DNA from: Photobacterium marinum
Lineage (GTDB): Bacteria > Pseudomonadota > Gammaproteobacteria > Enterobacterales > Vibrionaceae
Length of the DNA: 64,000 nt
Assembly (NCBI RefSeq): GCF_000331515.1
Contig: NZ_AMZO01000002.1
Span: forward strand, 372,001-436,000
Direction: 5' to 3'
Numbering within the stretch: the first letter of the stretch is position 1; each line of letters opens with the position of its first letter. The notes below the pieces were generated by a model. The model searched no databases. It saw nothing but the letters and a program-made list of their open reading frames with translations, and was not told where the DNA came from. Positions 55,085 to 62,924 of the stretch are shown piece after piece. Made by a program: the position numbers and the translations under genes.

Positions 55085-55483
55085 ATTAATCTCAACACTT
55101 ATTGAAGCCGCGATCACTCTTAGCCTGGAAGCTAATGAGTCTAAAAGAGGCCATGTGGATAAAAAGTGAAATCGTTTTTATGCTTTGACGATTTTTTGTG
55201 CTTTTTAAAAGTTGAAATTATTAAAAACGAAATCTTGCTGCTAATAAAACAGTGCATTGTAAGGGCTTGTCCCTCGTAGCTACATTCTATGTATGGGAAT
55301 GTACAAATTAGCTGGCGGTAATTAATTAGCGGAAAACGAGCATTAAATAGCAATTAAGAAAAGGAAAATAGATATCTGTATTAAGTTGTTTGATTTTTCT
55401 CAGGGGTGAATTTGTATTAAATTGTATTGGTATGTCTTTGGAGGGGAGAGTTGAGATATAGTGCTGAGGTGATTGTAGATGAA
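55085..55483. other. AT-rich gap upstream of dgkA-eptA
   Basis: About 400 bases with no gene seen. It should contain the dgkA-eptA promoter; a PhoP- or PmrA-type direct repeat was looked for and not found convincingly. Confidence 0.4.
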
Positions 55484-55515
55484 ATGAAAAAGCCAGTATG
55501 AAAACTGGCTTTTAA
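55484..55515 (-). terminator. Terminator of the YgjV-like gene
   Basis: A stem AAAAGCCAGT/ACTGGCTTTT with an ATGAAA loop and T-rich minus-strand tail, 20 bases after the stop codon. Confidence 0.88.
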
Positions 55516-55535
55516 AATTTATGATTGGTGGCTTA

Positions 55536-55793
55536 TCAGGCTGATTCGCATGCCATCGTATTTTGTTTGCCGCGCTCTTGCTGCATTTTCGCAAGGAAGT
55601 AAATATTTACGCAGGCAATAAAACCGTTAGTAACCACAACTGGCCAGGCATCGATCATGAAACCATATGTTGTGAATAGTACACAGCCGATGAAGTTTAA
55701 AATACGAAGCCATACGATGTCTTTCATCATCAGAGATATTGCAACCATCAGAGATGACGCATAGCCCACTATTTCAACCATGTTGAAATCCAT
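55536..55793 (-). CDS. Small YgjV-like membrane protein
   Basis: An 85-residue protein with three hydrophobic segments, about 5-23, 28-46 and 49-68, and a charged C-terminus (KMQQERGKQNTM). The pattern VEIVGYASSLMVAISLMMKD-x-LRILNFIGC fits short YgjV-type proteins related to the SWEET/PQ-loop fold. Transport activity has not been shown for the family. It is a single-gene unit. Confidence 0.7.
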   Translation of the reverse strand: MDFNMVEIVGYASSLMVAISLMMKDIVWLRILNFIGCVLFTTYGFMIDAWPVVVTNGFIACVNIYFLAKMQQERGKQNTMACESA

Positions 55794-56164
55794 AATGTTA
55801 CCCTCTTCTCATGTCTTGCCAGTCACTCATCATGAGCGTTTTATCAATCGAGTAATTGATAGAAGGGGAGTTTCCGTGCCCCGAATGGTCTATGTATAAA
55901 TTATGTTGAAACTATAACAATTAGAAATGTGATGGTGAATACTCAATATTCCATAAAGGGATGGATAGCGATTGCGCAATCGTTTGGCGGTGTGTTTGTT
56001 ACTTTTTGTGATCGGCGCTGTAACGATAATTGATGAGACGGGTTTCTTATGAGTTTGATGTGTGTTTTGTTGCTGTTCCTTGTTGGAGCTGCTGTTAACA
56101 TGGTTTTGTATGATTAATTAGCACATTTTGCGCGCGAAGTGAGAATGATTTCACTCGGATATAA
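55794..56164. other. Gap with a possible 22-residue hydrophobic peptide
   Basis: No firm gene. A short plus-strand frame at 56049-56117 would encode a 22-residue hydrophobic peptide (MSLMCVLLLFLVG, then AAVNMVLYD), but its ribosome site (GACGGG) is poor. A GGGG..CCCC inverted repeat lies near 55865-55882. Confidence 0.35.
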
Positions 56165-56196
56165 AAAAGAAAGAAAGCCCGAGGCTTTCTTTCTTG
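56165..56196. terminator. Strong hairpin after the Cys-rich small gene
   Basis: A thirteen-pair stem AAGAAAGAAAGCC/GGCTTTCTTTCTT with a CGA loop. The minus-strand tail is T-rich (TTTTTTAT), so it ends the acetyl-CoA hydrolase operon. Confidence 0.9.
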
Positions 56197-56227
56197 TCAT
56201 GATGGCAAATGCACTATCTGGTGCGAT

Positions 56228-56377
56228 TTACTTGCGTTGTGCTGGTTCCACCTTTGGTTTTAGCGGCTGATCTCCGATAGTGGTTTTTCCCGGACAAACC
56301 TTTCTTACCGGGCACTTCGGGCAACCCCAAATAGCGGCGTAGGGACACAATGCCATTTCCTTATTTTTTTTTGCCAT
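56228..56377 (-). CDS. Cys-rich small protein (49 aa) downstream of acetyl-CoA hydrolase
   Basis: A 49-codon frame, MAKKNKEMALCPYAAIWG, then CPKCPVRKVCPGK and a basic, proline-containing tail. Four cysteines (C11, C19, C22, C28), each followed by Pro, look like a small zinc or iron-sulfur site. GAGGA lies about eight bases before the ATG, the gene follows the hydrolase stop by 35 bases, and a strong terminator follows. It is too short for most gene callers' defaults. The family is not recognised. Confidence 0.7.
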   Translation of the reverse strand: MAKKNKEMALCPYAAIWGCPKCPVRKVCPGKTTIGDQPLKPKVEPAQRK

Positions 56378-56412
56378 TAGCTTTCCTCATTAGCTGCTCA
56401 CATTGCAGGCTG

Positions 56413-58668
56413 TTATTTTTTCTTGCCTGACAACTCAGATATTAGTACACGCTGAGTTATTTTATCCTGAAGATTCTGAGGATTATCCAAGCCGATGCGT
56501 TTCAGAAGTGTCACTGTATTTTGATCTGGCTTAGGTGCTTTTAGGGCATTTAAGACAGATTTTAGTTTGCCTGCAGGTGTTGCTGTTTTCACTTTCAGTG
56601 ATTTCAGCGCTTTCCCTAGCTGAAGTTCTTCATCAGTGAAGCTACAGCCAAATGGGAACGGAGTGAAAATATCCTGTTTCAGGTATTGCTTGTGTTTTGC
56701 TCGAATTGCATCAGGTGTGTTGTTACCGAACTCAACCGGAATGGTGTAGTCCTTAGCCACTTTACCTGCTGCTTTGGCTTGCTCCAGAAGCTGCTGTTGG
56801 AAACGAGAGTCAGAAATCTTGATTAACTCGGTGTAGACCACATGATCCGGCTTACCACGCAGGTCGGCAATACCGTATTCGGTAACCACGATATCCCTTA
56901 GCTGGCGAGGTACTGTGGTGTGACCGTAGTTAAACTTGATATTTGATTCCAGCTGGCCTTTACGGAACGAACAGCTGCGTAAAGTAATGATTGAGCGTGA
57001 ATCACGCATCTGGTGCGACTGAGCGACGAAGTTGTATTGACCGCCAACACCACTGACAACCTGACCGTTTTCCAGTGCATCAGAAATAACAGCACCATTC
57101 AGGGTAGCCATCATCGCAGAGTTGATAAAGCGGGCATGCTTACGCTGCGCCTGTTTCAACTGCTGGCTGCCGAGGAAGTGATCATAAAGATCGTTCACGT
57201 AGTTCACGCTGGTCATGCAGAACTTTTTATGATCTTCCGGTGACATATTCTTCAGCGCTTCATAGAAATCGCGAGGGCCGATGAAGAAGGCACCATGCAT
57301 CACAATACCGCCTTTCAGTTTGTTACCCAGACAGTGTTTAGTGATCATGTCTAACGCTTCTTTGTCTGTCAGATCGCCAGAAATGGTTTGACCGTCAGTC
57401 TCCAACTTACCGTCGGTATGTTTCACCTCAGGCTTAAAGATACCAAAGCGTTTCAGATAGTTAACATCGTGCTTTGTTAATTGTTTCTGAATGGCATTAA
57501 CTTCTAAAAGAGCAAGTAATGTTGAGACAGAGACGTCAGTAGTGATCTTCTTCTTATTCAGCAGTGTCTGAATAGTCAGATCTTCAAATACTTCACGCTT
57601 AAGAATGCCGGCTTCATAGAGATGGTAGAAGCCATCAACCATCAGTTCACTACAGCCATAGAGACCTTCATCGAAAGTACCGGTTTCACCAATGGTTTTG
57701 GTGACAGGGAATTTTTCTTCGACTTTAAGATCTTGAAGCAGCTGTTTATAAGTATCATTGTGTTGGTGGCGAAGCAGAGTACTGTAAATTAATGCGCTGC
57801 TTAGTGAACCGATACCGACCTGAAGTGTACCGCCATCTTTCAGCAATGAGCTGGCGTAGAAGCCAATCATATGATCTTCTGGAGAGATGCTGGCTTGCGG
57901 AGCTGCAAACAGGGCGTAATCTTTGTGGTCTGGCTTGAGGTTACCGTCCAGAACAAAATCAAACATGTTCGCCGGAATTTCCGCATGGTTTTCCATGAAC
58001 GGCATGTTGCTGTTCACCTCACCGACAACCGCAAAAGGACGTCCCTGAGCTTTCAGTCTGTCAACTTCCGGGATCATATCCAGCGCCAGGTCTGAGTTAC
58101 TGCACAGACTGTAGGTTGTTACGCCATCAATTGTACGCTTAGCAACAACCTGAGTGATAACGTTGATCCCTTTTTCAAACAGGTCGCGAGCTGCATGCGT
58201 ATAGTTGGTGCTGGTGTATTTCTGCTGTTGCGGGCTATTTAAGAAGCTGCCTGCTTTAAAGAAGAACTCGCCAACAGAAATATTATCCGGCACCGCACCT
58301 TTTCTGAGATCCATCATGTAATCCAGATCCGGTACACCGGCAAATTCACGTTCCACAAAAGGTTCGAGGAAATTCTTCTCTAGTTTGCTTTTACCAACCG
58401 GTTTTTCAAGTGAAATACCGGTTTCAATACGAAGGTTAATACTTGGATCGGTTTTAGCCCGTTGATAAAGCGCATTAATGAAGGTAACAGACTTACCGAT
58501 TGCAAGTGGGGCCCCAAGAACAACGTTATTGCCAACTGTTTTCAGTACCTGATCAACTAGCTCTTCTGCTTCAGCAAATTCCTTTGCTGGTGCTTTAGCC
58601 ATAGTTGCAGATTCTTCCTTTGCAGGGGCGGTAGTAAGATTTGTATCAACTAACTCTAATACTGACAT
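56413..58668 (-). CDS. Acetyl-CoA hydrolase/transferase family protein
   Basis: A 751-residue protein of the Cat1/acetyl-CoA hydrolase class. It moves CoA between acyl-CoA and a carboxylate, or hydrolyses acetyl-CoA. Recognisable blocks are VVLGAPLAIGKSVTFINALY at the N-terminus, LQVGIGSLSSAL, the C-terminal domain INSAMMATLNGAVISD and SGVGGQYNFVAQSHQM, and VVTEYGIADLRGK. It is longer than typical 430-500-residue members, matching the long subfamily that has an insertion and a Lys-rich C-terminal tail. AAGGA precedes the ATG. A palindrome upstream may be its operator. Confidence 0.88.
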   Translation of the reverse strand: MSVLELVDTNLTTAPAKEESATMAKAPAKEFAEAEELVDQVLKTVGNNVVLGAPLAIGKSVTFINALYQRAKTDPSINLRIETGISLEKPVGKSKLEKNFLEPFVEREFAGVPDLDYMMDLRKGAVPDNISVGEFFFKAGSFLNSPQQQKYTSTNYTHAARDLFEKGINVITQVVAKRTIDGVTTYSLCSNSDLALDMIPEVDRLKAQGRPFAVVGEVNSNMPFMENHAEIPANMFDFVLDGNLKPDHKDYALFAAPQASISPEDHMIGFYASSLLKDGGTLQVGIGSLSSALIYSTLLRHQHNDTYKQLLQDLKVEEKFPVTKTIGETGTFDEGLYGCSELMVDGFYHLYEAGILKREVFEDLTIQTLLNKKKITTDVSVSTLLALLEVNAIQKQLTKHDVNYLKRFGIFKPEVKHTDGKLETDGQTISGDLTDKEALDMITKHCLGNKLKGGIVMHGAFFIGPRDFYEALKNMSPEDHKKFCMTSVNYVNDLYDHFLGSQQLKQAQRKHARFINSAMMATLNGAVISDALENGQVVSGVGGQYNFVAQSHQMRDSRSIITLRSCSFRKGQLESNIKFNYGHTTVPRQLRDIVVTEYGIADLRGKPDHVVYTELIKISDSRFQQQLLEQAKAAGKVAKDYTIPVEFGNNTPDAIRAKHKQYLKQDIFTPFPFGCSFTDEELQLGKALKSLKVKTATPAGKLKSVLNALKAPKPDQNTVTLLKRIGLDNPQNLQDKITQRVLISELSGKKK

Positions 58669-58742
58669 TATGCATTCCTTGTCCGATGTTTATTATTGGA
58701 GGCAGATTCTTATTATTTTTGTAATATTCTTCCCCTATAGAG

Positions 58743-58758
58743 TAGAGTGTTCACTCTA
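58743..58758. promoter_or_regulatory. Palindromic candidate operator
   Basis: TAGAGTG-TT-CACTCTA, a perfect 7+2+7 inverted repeat, 75 bases upstream of the acetyl-CoA hydrolase start in the divergent gap (58669-59049) with the phasin gene. Size and form fit a TetR-type operator. The rest of this 381-base gap is AT-rich and otherwise blank. Confidence 0.5.
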
Positions 58759-59049
58759 TTTTTCTAATCTGATTAAAGTTTTATTTCAATAAATTGAAGT
58801 TAGTCACATCAAGTGCTTTTTTTATAATTATTTGTTAATTAGGTTGAGCATTCTAAAATGCGAAAGCGTTAATTTTACTGATAAATAAATCATTGAAATG
58901 AATGATGATTGTTGATTTGGTATACCGTGTGATGGATGTTGTTCAAAAAAGAAAAGATTAGAAAGAATTATCTAATTCCAATTGTTAGGCTTTGAGTCTG
59001 TTATAGGTCTAATTCCGGCATACAAAGAGAAGTTAATAGGAAATTAGTT

Positions 59050-59415
59050 ATGATCAATCCGGTAAAAATGATTGGAAATATTAAATCTGTGACTCACATG
59101 GGTGAATCATCAGTCAGAACTGTTATCTTGGCTGGTCTGGGTGCCTATAGTACAGGTATCGAACAGTTTGGCATGGCTCAGCATTTAGTCACTAAGCGTT
59201 TAAATGGTCTGGTTGAAAGGGGTGAAGCAGTTGAAGCTGAAACTCTTCGGCGTGTAGATGACACTAAATCTGTAATTATGGATCGCGCAGGCCACCAGTT
59301 TAATTACGCGCTGAATAAAACTTGTGGCATTGATCGTGAGCGATTGAGCAACTTTGAAACGAAAATTGATCAGTTGCAAAAAGCCATCGACGAACTGGCT
59401 AAAAAGGAAAAGTAA
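59050..59415 (+). CDS. Phasin-like (PhaF/PhaI-type) granule protein
   Basis: A 121-residue protein. The stretch SSVRTVILAGLGAYSTGIEQFG (read as two pieces around AGLGAY) is the N-terminal signature of the poly(hydroxyalkanoate) granule-associated PhaI/PhaF family. The remainder is predicted amphipathic helix ending in a coiled coil (FETKIDQLQKAIDELAKKEK). Phasins coat storage granules. No PHA synthase is in the window and the next gene makes neutral lipid, so it may coat lipid inclusions instead. AGGA is eight bases upstream of the ATG. Confidence 0.75.
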   Translation: MINPVKMIGNIKSVTHMGESSVRTVILAGLGAYSTGIEQFGMAQHLVTKRLNGLVERGEAVEAETLRRVDDTKSVIMDRAGHQFNYALNKTCGIDRERLSNFETKIDQLQKAIDELAKKEK

Positions 59416-59496
59416 TTATATCAACGATTGTTTTAGGTCCACTGATTATTGCCTGAGGCAGATTGGCCCAAAGCAAGTTAGATAAAGGAACATCAT

Positions 59497-61158
59497 ATGC
59501 CAAGTTTGTCTCTACTTGACTTCAGTTTTATTGTTTTTGAAACAGCAAAAACACCAATGCATGTGACCGGGCTGGTGATTTTGGATCCGCCCGAAGGACA
59601 GGAACATACGTTTGCTCAGGATATCTATGATCATTTTTTGCAGCAAACAGATACAGTAGCCCCTTTTAACTGGAAGTTAAGCTGGTCATTAACCGGTAAG
59701 CCTCGCTGGAATAGCGTATCTAAAGTCAACCTCGAAGATCACTTACGGATCACCATGTTGCCTTCTCCGGGATCAGAAAAACAGCTTCAGCAGGTTGTTG
59801 GCCGACTACACAGCCAGGTACTGGATCGTAGCCGTCCGATGTGGGAGCTGTGGGTAATCGGTGGGCTTGAAAATAATCGCGTTGCCTTGGTAATGAAAAT
59901 CCACCACTCAATGGCAGATGGCGTACGTGCCGCAACGCTCTTTACCCGCTCTTGCTCCTCAACTATCGAAGATTCATTCGGCAAGCCATTCTGGCAATGT
60001 GATCTGCGTAAGAGTGCTTCTCAGCGCCGCGCTGAAACTCACCTTACAGATATGGTGACAAAAACCGTGATGGCTGCATCGAAGCAAATTTCGTTGATTC
60101 CATCGATGGTGAGGCTAGGTAGTAAGTTGGCACTGAAGGCAGTTAAATTAGCGGACTGCGATCTTAAGGTTCCTTTTACTGCACCAAAGACACCGTTTAA
60201 CTTAAGCCCTAAACGGAGCCGTGCTGTCAGCACGGGGCAATTCTCGATTTCTGAGCTGAAACATATCAGCCATATCACCGGCGCATCAATGAATGATGTC
60301 CTGTTTACAGTCAGTGATATTGCGCTGAATCGCTATCTGAATGACAGAGCTATTCCGTTACGCAAGCCGCTTGTGGCAATGATGCCAATCAATCTTCGCA
60401 AGAAAGACGATGTGGCAAGCAAAGGCAATAAAATGTCGGTAGGGCATGTAGAGTTAGGCCGACCGCATTTAACACCGCTTGAACGACTGGAAGTTATTGA
60501 GCATGCAACAAGTGATTTGAAGCGTGAAGCGATCAATATTTCACCGGATGCTTATGTGAACTATTCCATGATTGTGAATGGTGTCTCTCTGATCAGCGGA
60601 AAGTTTGGTCTGAATAATTTCATTCCGCCAGCTAGTAATCTGCTGATTTCTAATGTTCCCGGTGCGAAAGAACAGCTCTATTTCATGGGGGCAAAAGTTC
60701 AGGAGCAGTATCCGGTATCCCTGCTAATGCCGGGCCAGACGTTGAATATCACTTTCTTCAGTAACGCTGATACCATGTACTATTCATTGGTTGCTTGTTG
60801 TCAGTCATTACCAGGCTTTGAAGTTATTGCTGATTATATGAAAGAAGCGCTGGATGAACTTAAGTGTGAAGTGATGGCTACAGCGGCATCAGCAGTGGCT
60901 GATCAGCTTGAGTATCGTGATGATAGTTCTCTGGCGGTAGAGACTGCCGTTGAAGCGGCTAATGGTTCTCTGACGCCGGAAGATGAAGAGTTTGAAACTC
61001 TATTTGCTGAAAAGCAAAAGAAAGTGGAAGAACTGGAAAAGCAGTTGGCTAAACTGACGGAAATGCTTTCAGAGACGGTAGAGTTAAATCCCCAACTCTC
61101 CGCTCAGAACCAGGATGAGTTAGAAGGTCAAGAGAAAGCAGCAGTCAATCTTCATTAA
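59497..61158 (+). CDS. Wax ester synthase / acyl-CoA:diacylglycerol acyltransferase
   Basis: A 553-residue WS/DGAT enzyme that joins an acyl-CoA to a fatty alcohol or diacylglycerol to make wax ester or triacylglycerol. The catalytic HHxxxDG motif is at 136-142 (HHSMADG). The N-terminal PLSLLDFSFIVFE-type opening, the RSRPMWELWVIGGLENNRVAL block and the C-terminal INLRKKDD and ASNLLISNVPGAKEQLYFMGA blocks are family marks. A tail of about 90 residues beyond the usual end is acidic and coiled-coil (EKQKKVEELEKQLAKL). AAGGA is seven bases before the ATG. It lies 81 bases after the phasin-like gene and is probably co-transcribed with it. Confidence 0.92.
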   Translation: MPSLSLLDFSFIVFETAKTPMHVTGLVILDPPEGQEHTFAQDIYDHFLQQTDTVAPFNWKLSWSLTGKPRWNSVSKVNLEDHLRITMLPSPGSEKQLQQVVGRLHSQVLDRSRPMWELWVIGGLENNRVALVMKIHHSMADGVRAATLFTRSCSSTIEDSFGKPFWQCDLRKSASQRRAETHLTDMVTKTVMAASKQISLIPSMVRLGSKLALKAVKLADCDLKVPFTAPKTPFNLSPKRSRAVSTGQFSISELKHISHITGASMNDVLFTVSDIALNRYLNDRAIPLRKPLVAMMPINLRKKDDVASKGNKMSVGHVELGRPHLTPLERLEVIEHATSDLKREAINISPDAYVNYSMIVNGVSLISGKFGLNNFIPPASNLLISNVPGAKEQLYFMGAKVQEQYPVSLLMPGQTLNITFFSNADTMYYSLVACCQSLPGFEVIADYMKEALDELKCEVMATAASAVADQLEYRDDSSLAVETAVEAANGSLTPEDEEFETLFAEKQKKVEELEKQLAKLTEMLSETVELNPQLSAQNQDELEGQEKAAVNLH

Positions 61159-61181
61159 AAACAATAAATACAATAAGACAG

Positions 61182-61215
61182 AAGCCACACAACGTAGGTT
61201 GTGTGGCTTTTTTTG
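61182..61215 (+). terminator. Terminator after the WS/DGAT gene
   Basis: A stem AAGCCACACAAC/GTTGTGTGGCTT with a short loop and T7. Confidence 0.93.
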
Positions 61216-61425
61216 TTATATACGTAACTGTCATTTATCAACCCCATTTTTATCTTTCTCCTTGGTTGAATAAATAACCTCGATAGAAATTTTCTAGTTA
61301 TTCAAACTCTAATATTTGAACTTAACCAATATAAATGTTGCATTTTTGATTCAAGTCATAATTTGAACCTGTCTAAACGTCTAGCATCCATTTTTCTTAT
61401 TGATAATCTGGTAATTAGGGAAATT

Positions 61426-62499
61426 ATGCGCTCGAATACAGCCGTTTTATGTTTGTGCTTATTATCTTCTGTTCAACTGTATGGCTGTGGTGGTGGCGGG
61501 AGTGGTGGAAATAATAGCGGGACATCCGCTCCTGGTAATCTTTATCCGAATATTTCGGTACGAGCAGATAACACTGCAATGAATCCGGCCAGCTACTGTT
61601 ACAACACCAATTCTAAGTTTCGTACTGATCATTTCATCATTGGCTCGAAAGGCTCTGTCAGTGATGCAAAGATGCAAGAGATAGCACGTGTTGCCCAGAA
61701 TACTTTTGAAAATGATTTAGCCAAATTTAGTTGGGATGCATGGTCTGATCTTGGTGTCAGCTATTCTAAGCCTTTGGAAGTCTGTGTTATTGCAAGTGAA
61801 GGAGCTAATGGTGCAGGCAACGAACTTGGCTTTGTTATAGGCCCTGACCGTTCAGGTTCGAATTTGGATAAACTGGTTCAGCATGAACTAAAACATACTT
61901 ATCAGGCGCGATTTATTGGTCCAACAGGGTTAAATGATGCTCATGTTTGGTTTGCTGAAGCTGTTGCTACCTTTCTGTCAACCAACGAAACAGTTAATGC
62001 TGCTTCCCTGAATGCATTTATATCACAAACAGGTATGACACCTACTCAGGTAACGCACGATGGGTTGCAGGAAGGTGTAATGATGCGGTTATCAGATAAG
62101 AGCACTGAATACGGCGCTTATAATATGGCGCTTCGTTACCTCCAAACTCAGGGCGCTTCTGTACAGGACTTTTGGGAAGTCTTTAAAACGATGAAGCTGA
62201 TTGAAAAAAGCTGTAAAACCGATCATCAAAAAGCAATTGATAACCATGAAATGGTTAACCCTATTGATGAAAAGTCAACGTCTTGTACCGGTAATGCAAA
62301 TGTGTATAGCACAGGTGCAACTCAATGGAATGGAGTCATTATTTCAGGAAGTATTGAGGATCACATTGTAGGTAAATCAGAGCCGGGGAAATCAAAGTTC
62401 CATGCAGCATTTGATTATGTGATGAACGCGCATAGTGTAACTTATGACGGCATTGACGATGTGGCTGCATTTCGCAGTACGGTGATGAATGGTATGTAA
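61426..62499 (+). CDS. Putative lipoprotein with a gluzincin HExxH motif
   Basis: A 357-residue protein. The ATG at 61426 (AGGGA upstream) gives a lipoprotein signal ending in LYGC (Cys21), followed by a Gly/Ser-rich spacer, so it should be lipid-anchored. The motif HELKH (153-157) followed by WFAEAVATF with E178, 21 residues later, matches the zinc site of gluzincin peptidases (peptidase-MA-like). Cysteines near CKTDHQ and TSCTGN may pair. The frame extends to 61363 without a ribosome site. The substrate is unknown; the catalytic role is inferred only from the motif. Confidence 0.75.
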   Translation: MRSNTAVLCLCLLSSVQLYGCGGGGSGGNNSGTSAPGNLYPNISVRADNTAMNPASYCYNTNSKFRTDHFIIGSKGSVSDAKMQEIARVAQNTFENDLAKFSWDAWSDLGVSYSKPLEVCVIASEGANGAGNELGFVIGPDRSGSNLDKLVQHELKHTYQARFIGPTGLNDAHVWFAEAVATFLSTNETVNAASLNAFISQTGMTPTQVTHDGLQEGVMMRLSDKSTEYGAYNMALRYLQTQGASVQDFWEVFKTMKLIEKSCKTDHQKAIDNHEMVNPIDEKSTSCTGNANVYSTGATQWNGVIISGSIEDHIVGKSEPGKSKFHAAFDYVMNAHSVTYDGIDDVAAFRSTVMNGM

Positions 62500-62564
62500 A
62501 ACCGGCTGAATCTGTTTTAGCGCAGGTATTCATTTGGTGTGATACTTAAAATTACCAGTTACTA

Positions 62565-62590
62565 AAAAAGGCCGCAAATGCGGCCTTTCT
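62565..62590. terminator. Terminator between the lipoprotein and ACBP genes
   Basis: A ten-pair stem AAAGGCCGCA/TGCGGCCTTT with an AA loop and A/T-rich flanks, shared by the convergent genes. Confidence 0.88.
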
Positions 62591-62607
62591 AGTCAGAAGT
62601 TGACTGA

Positions 62608-62874
62608 TTAAGCGTAAGCTTTAGTCAGTTCTTCAACTTTAGCTACATACTTCTGCATTGCAGTTTCTGCATCCATGCCTTTCAGGCCTTCCCATGCTTC
62701 GTACTTAGCAGCGCCTTTGAAATCAAACATGCCAGGACGTTTACCGTGAACATCACCTTCAGTCGCTTGCTTGTAGAGAGAGTAAAGAGCCAGCAATTCG
62801 TCATTAGAAGGGCGTTGAGTCAGTTTTTTAACGTCTACTTGAGCTTGTTCAAAAGTTGCTTTTAGATCAGCCAT
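62608..62874 (-). CDS. Acyl-CoA-binding protein
   Basis: An 88-residue four-helix ACBP. Signature residues are LYSLYKQATEGDVHGKRPGMFD (in the family consensus Y-x-x-YKQATxGD) and KYEAWEGLKGM, which place the tyrosine and lysine that bind CoA phosphate. ACBP is mostly eukaryotic and scattered in bacteria. It sequesters long-chain acyl-CoA and delivers it to enzymes. It lies 50 bases after the acyl-CoA reductase gene and next to the WS/DGAT locus, fitting acyl-CoA supply. AAGGA precedes the ATG. Confidence 0.93.
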   Translation of the reverse strand: MADLKATFEQAQVDVKKLTQRPSNDELLALYSLYKQATEGDVHGKRPGMFDFKGAAKYEAWEGLKGMDAETAMQKYVAKVEELTKAYA

Positions 62875-62924
62875 GATTTTTTCCTTAAATTAATTTTCCT
62901 AAAACACTTAAGTGTTCGTTTTTC

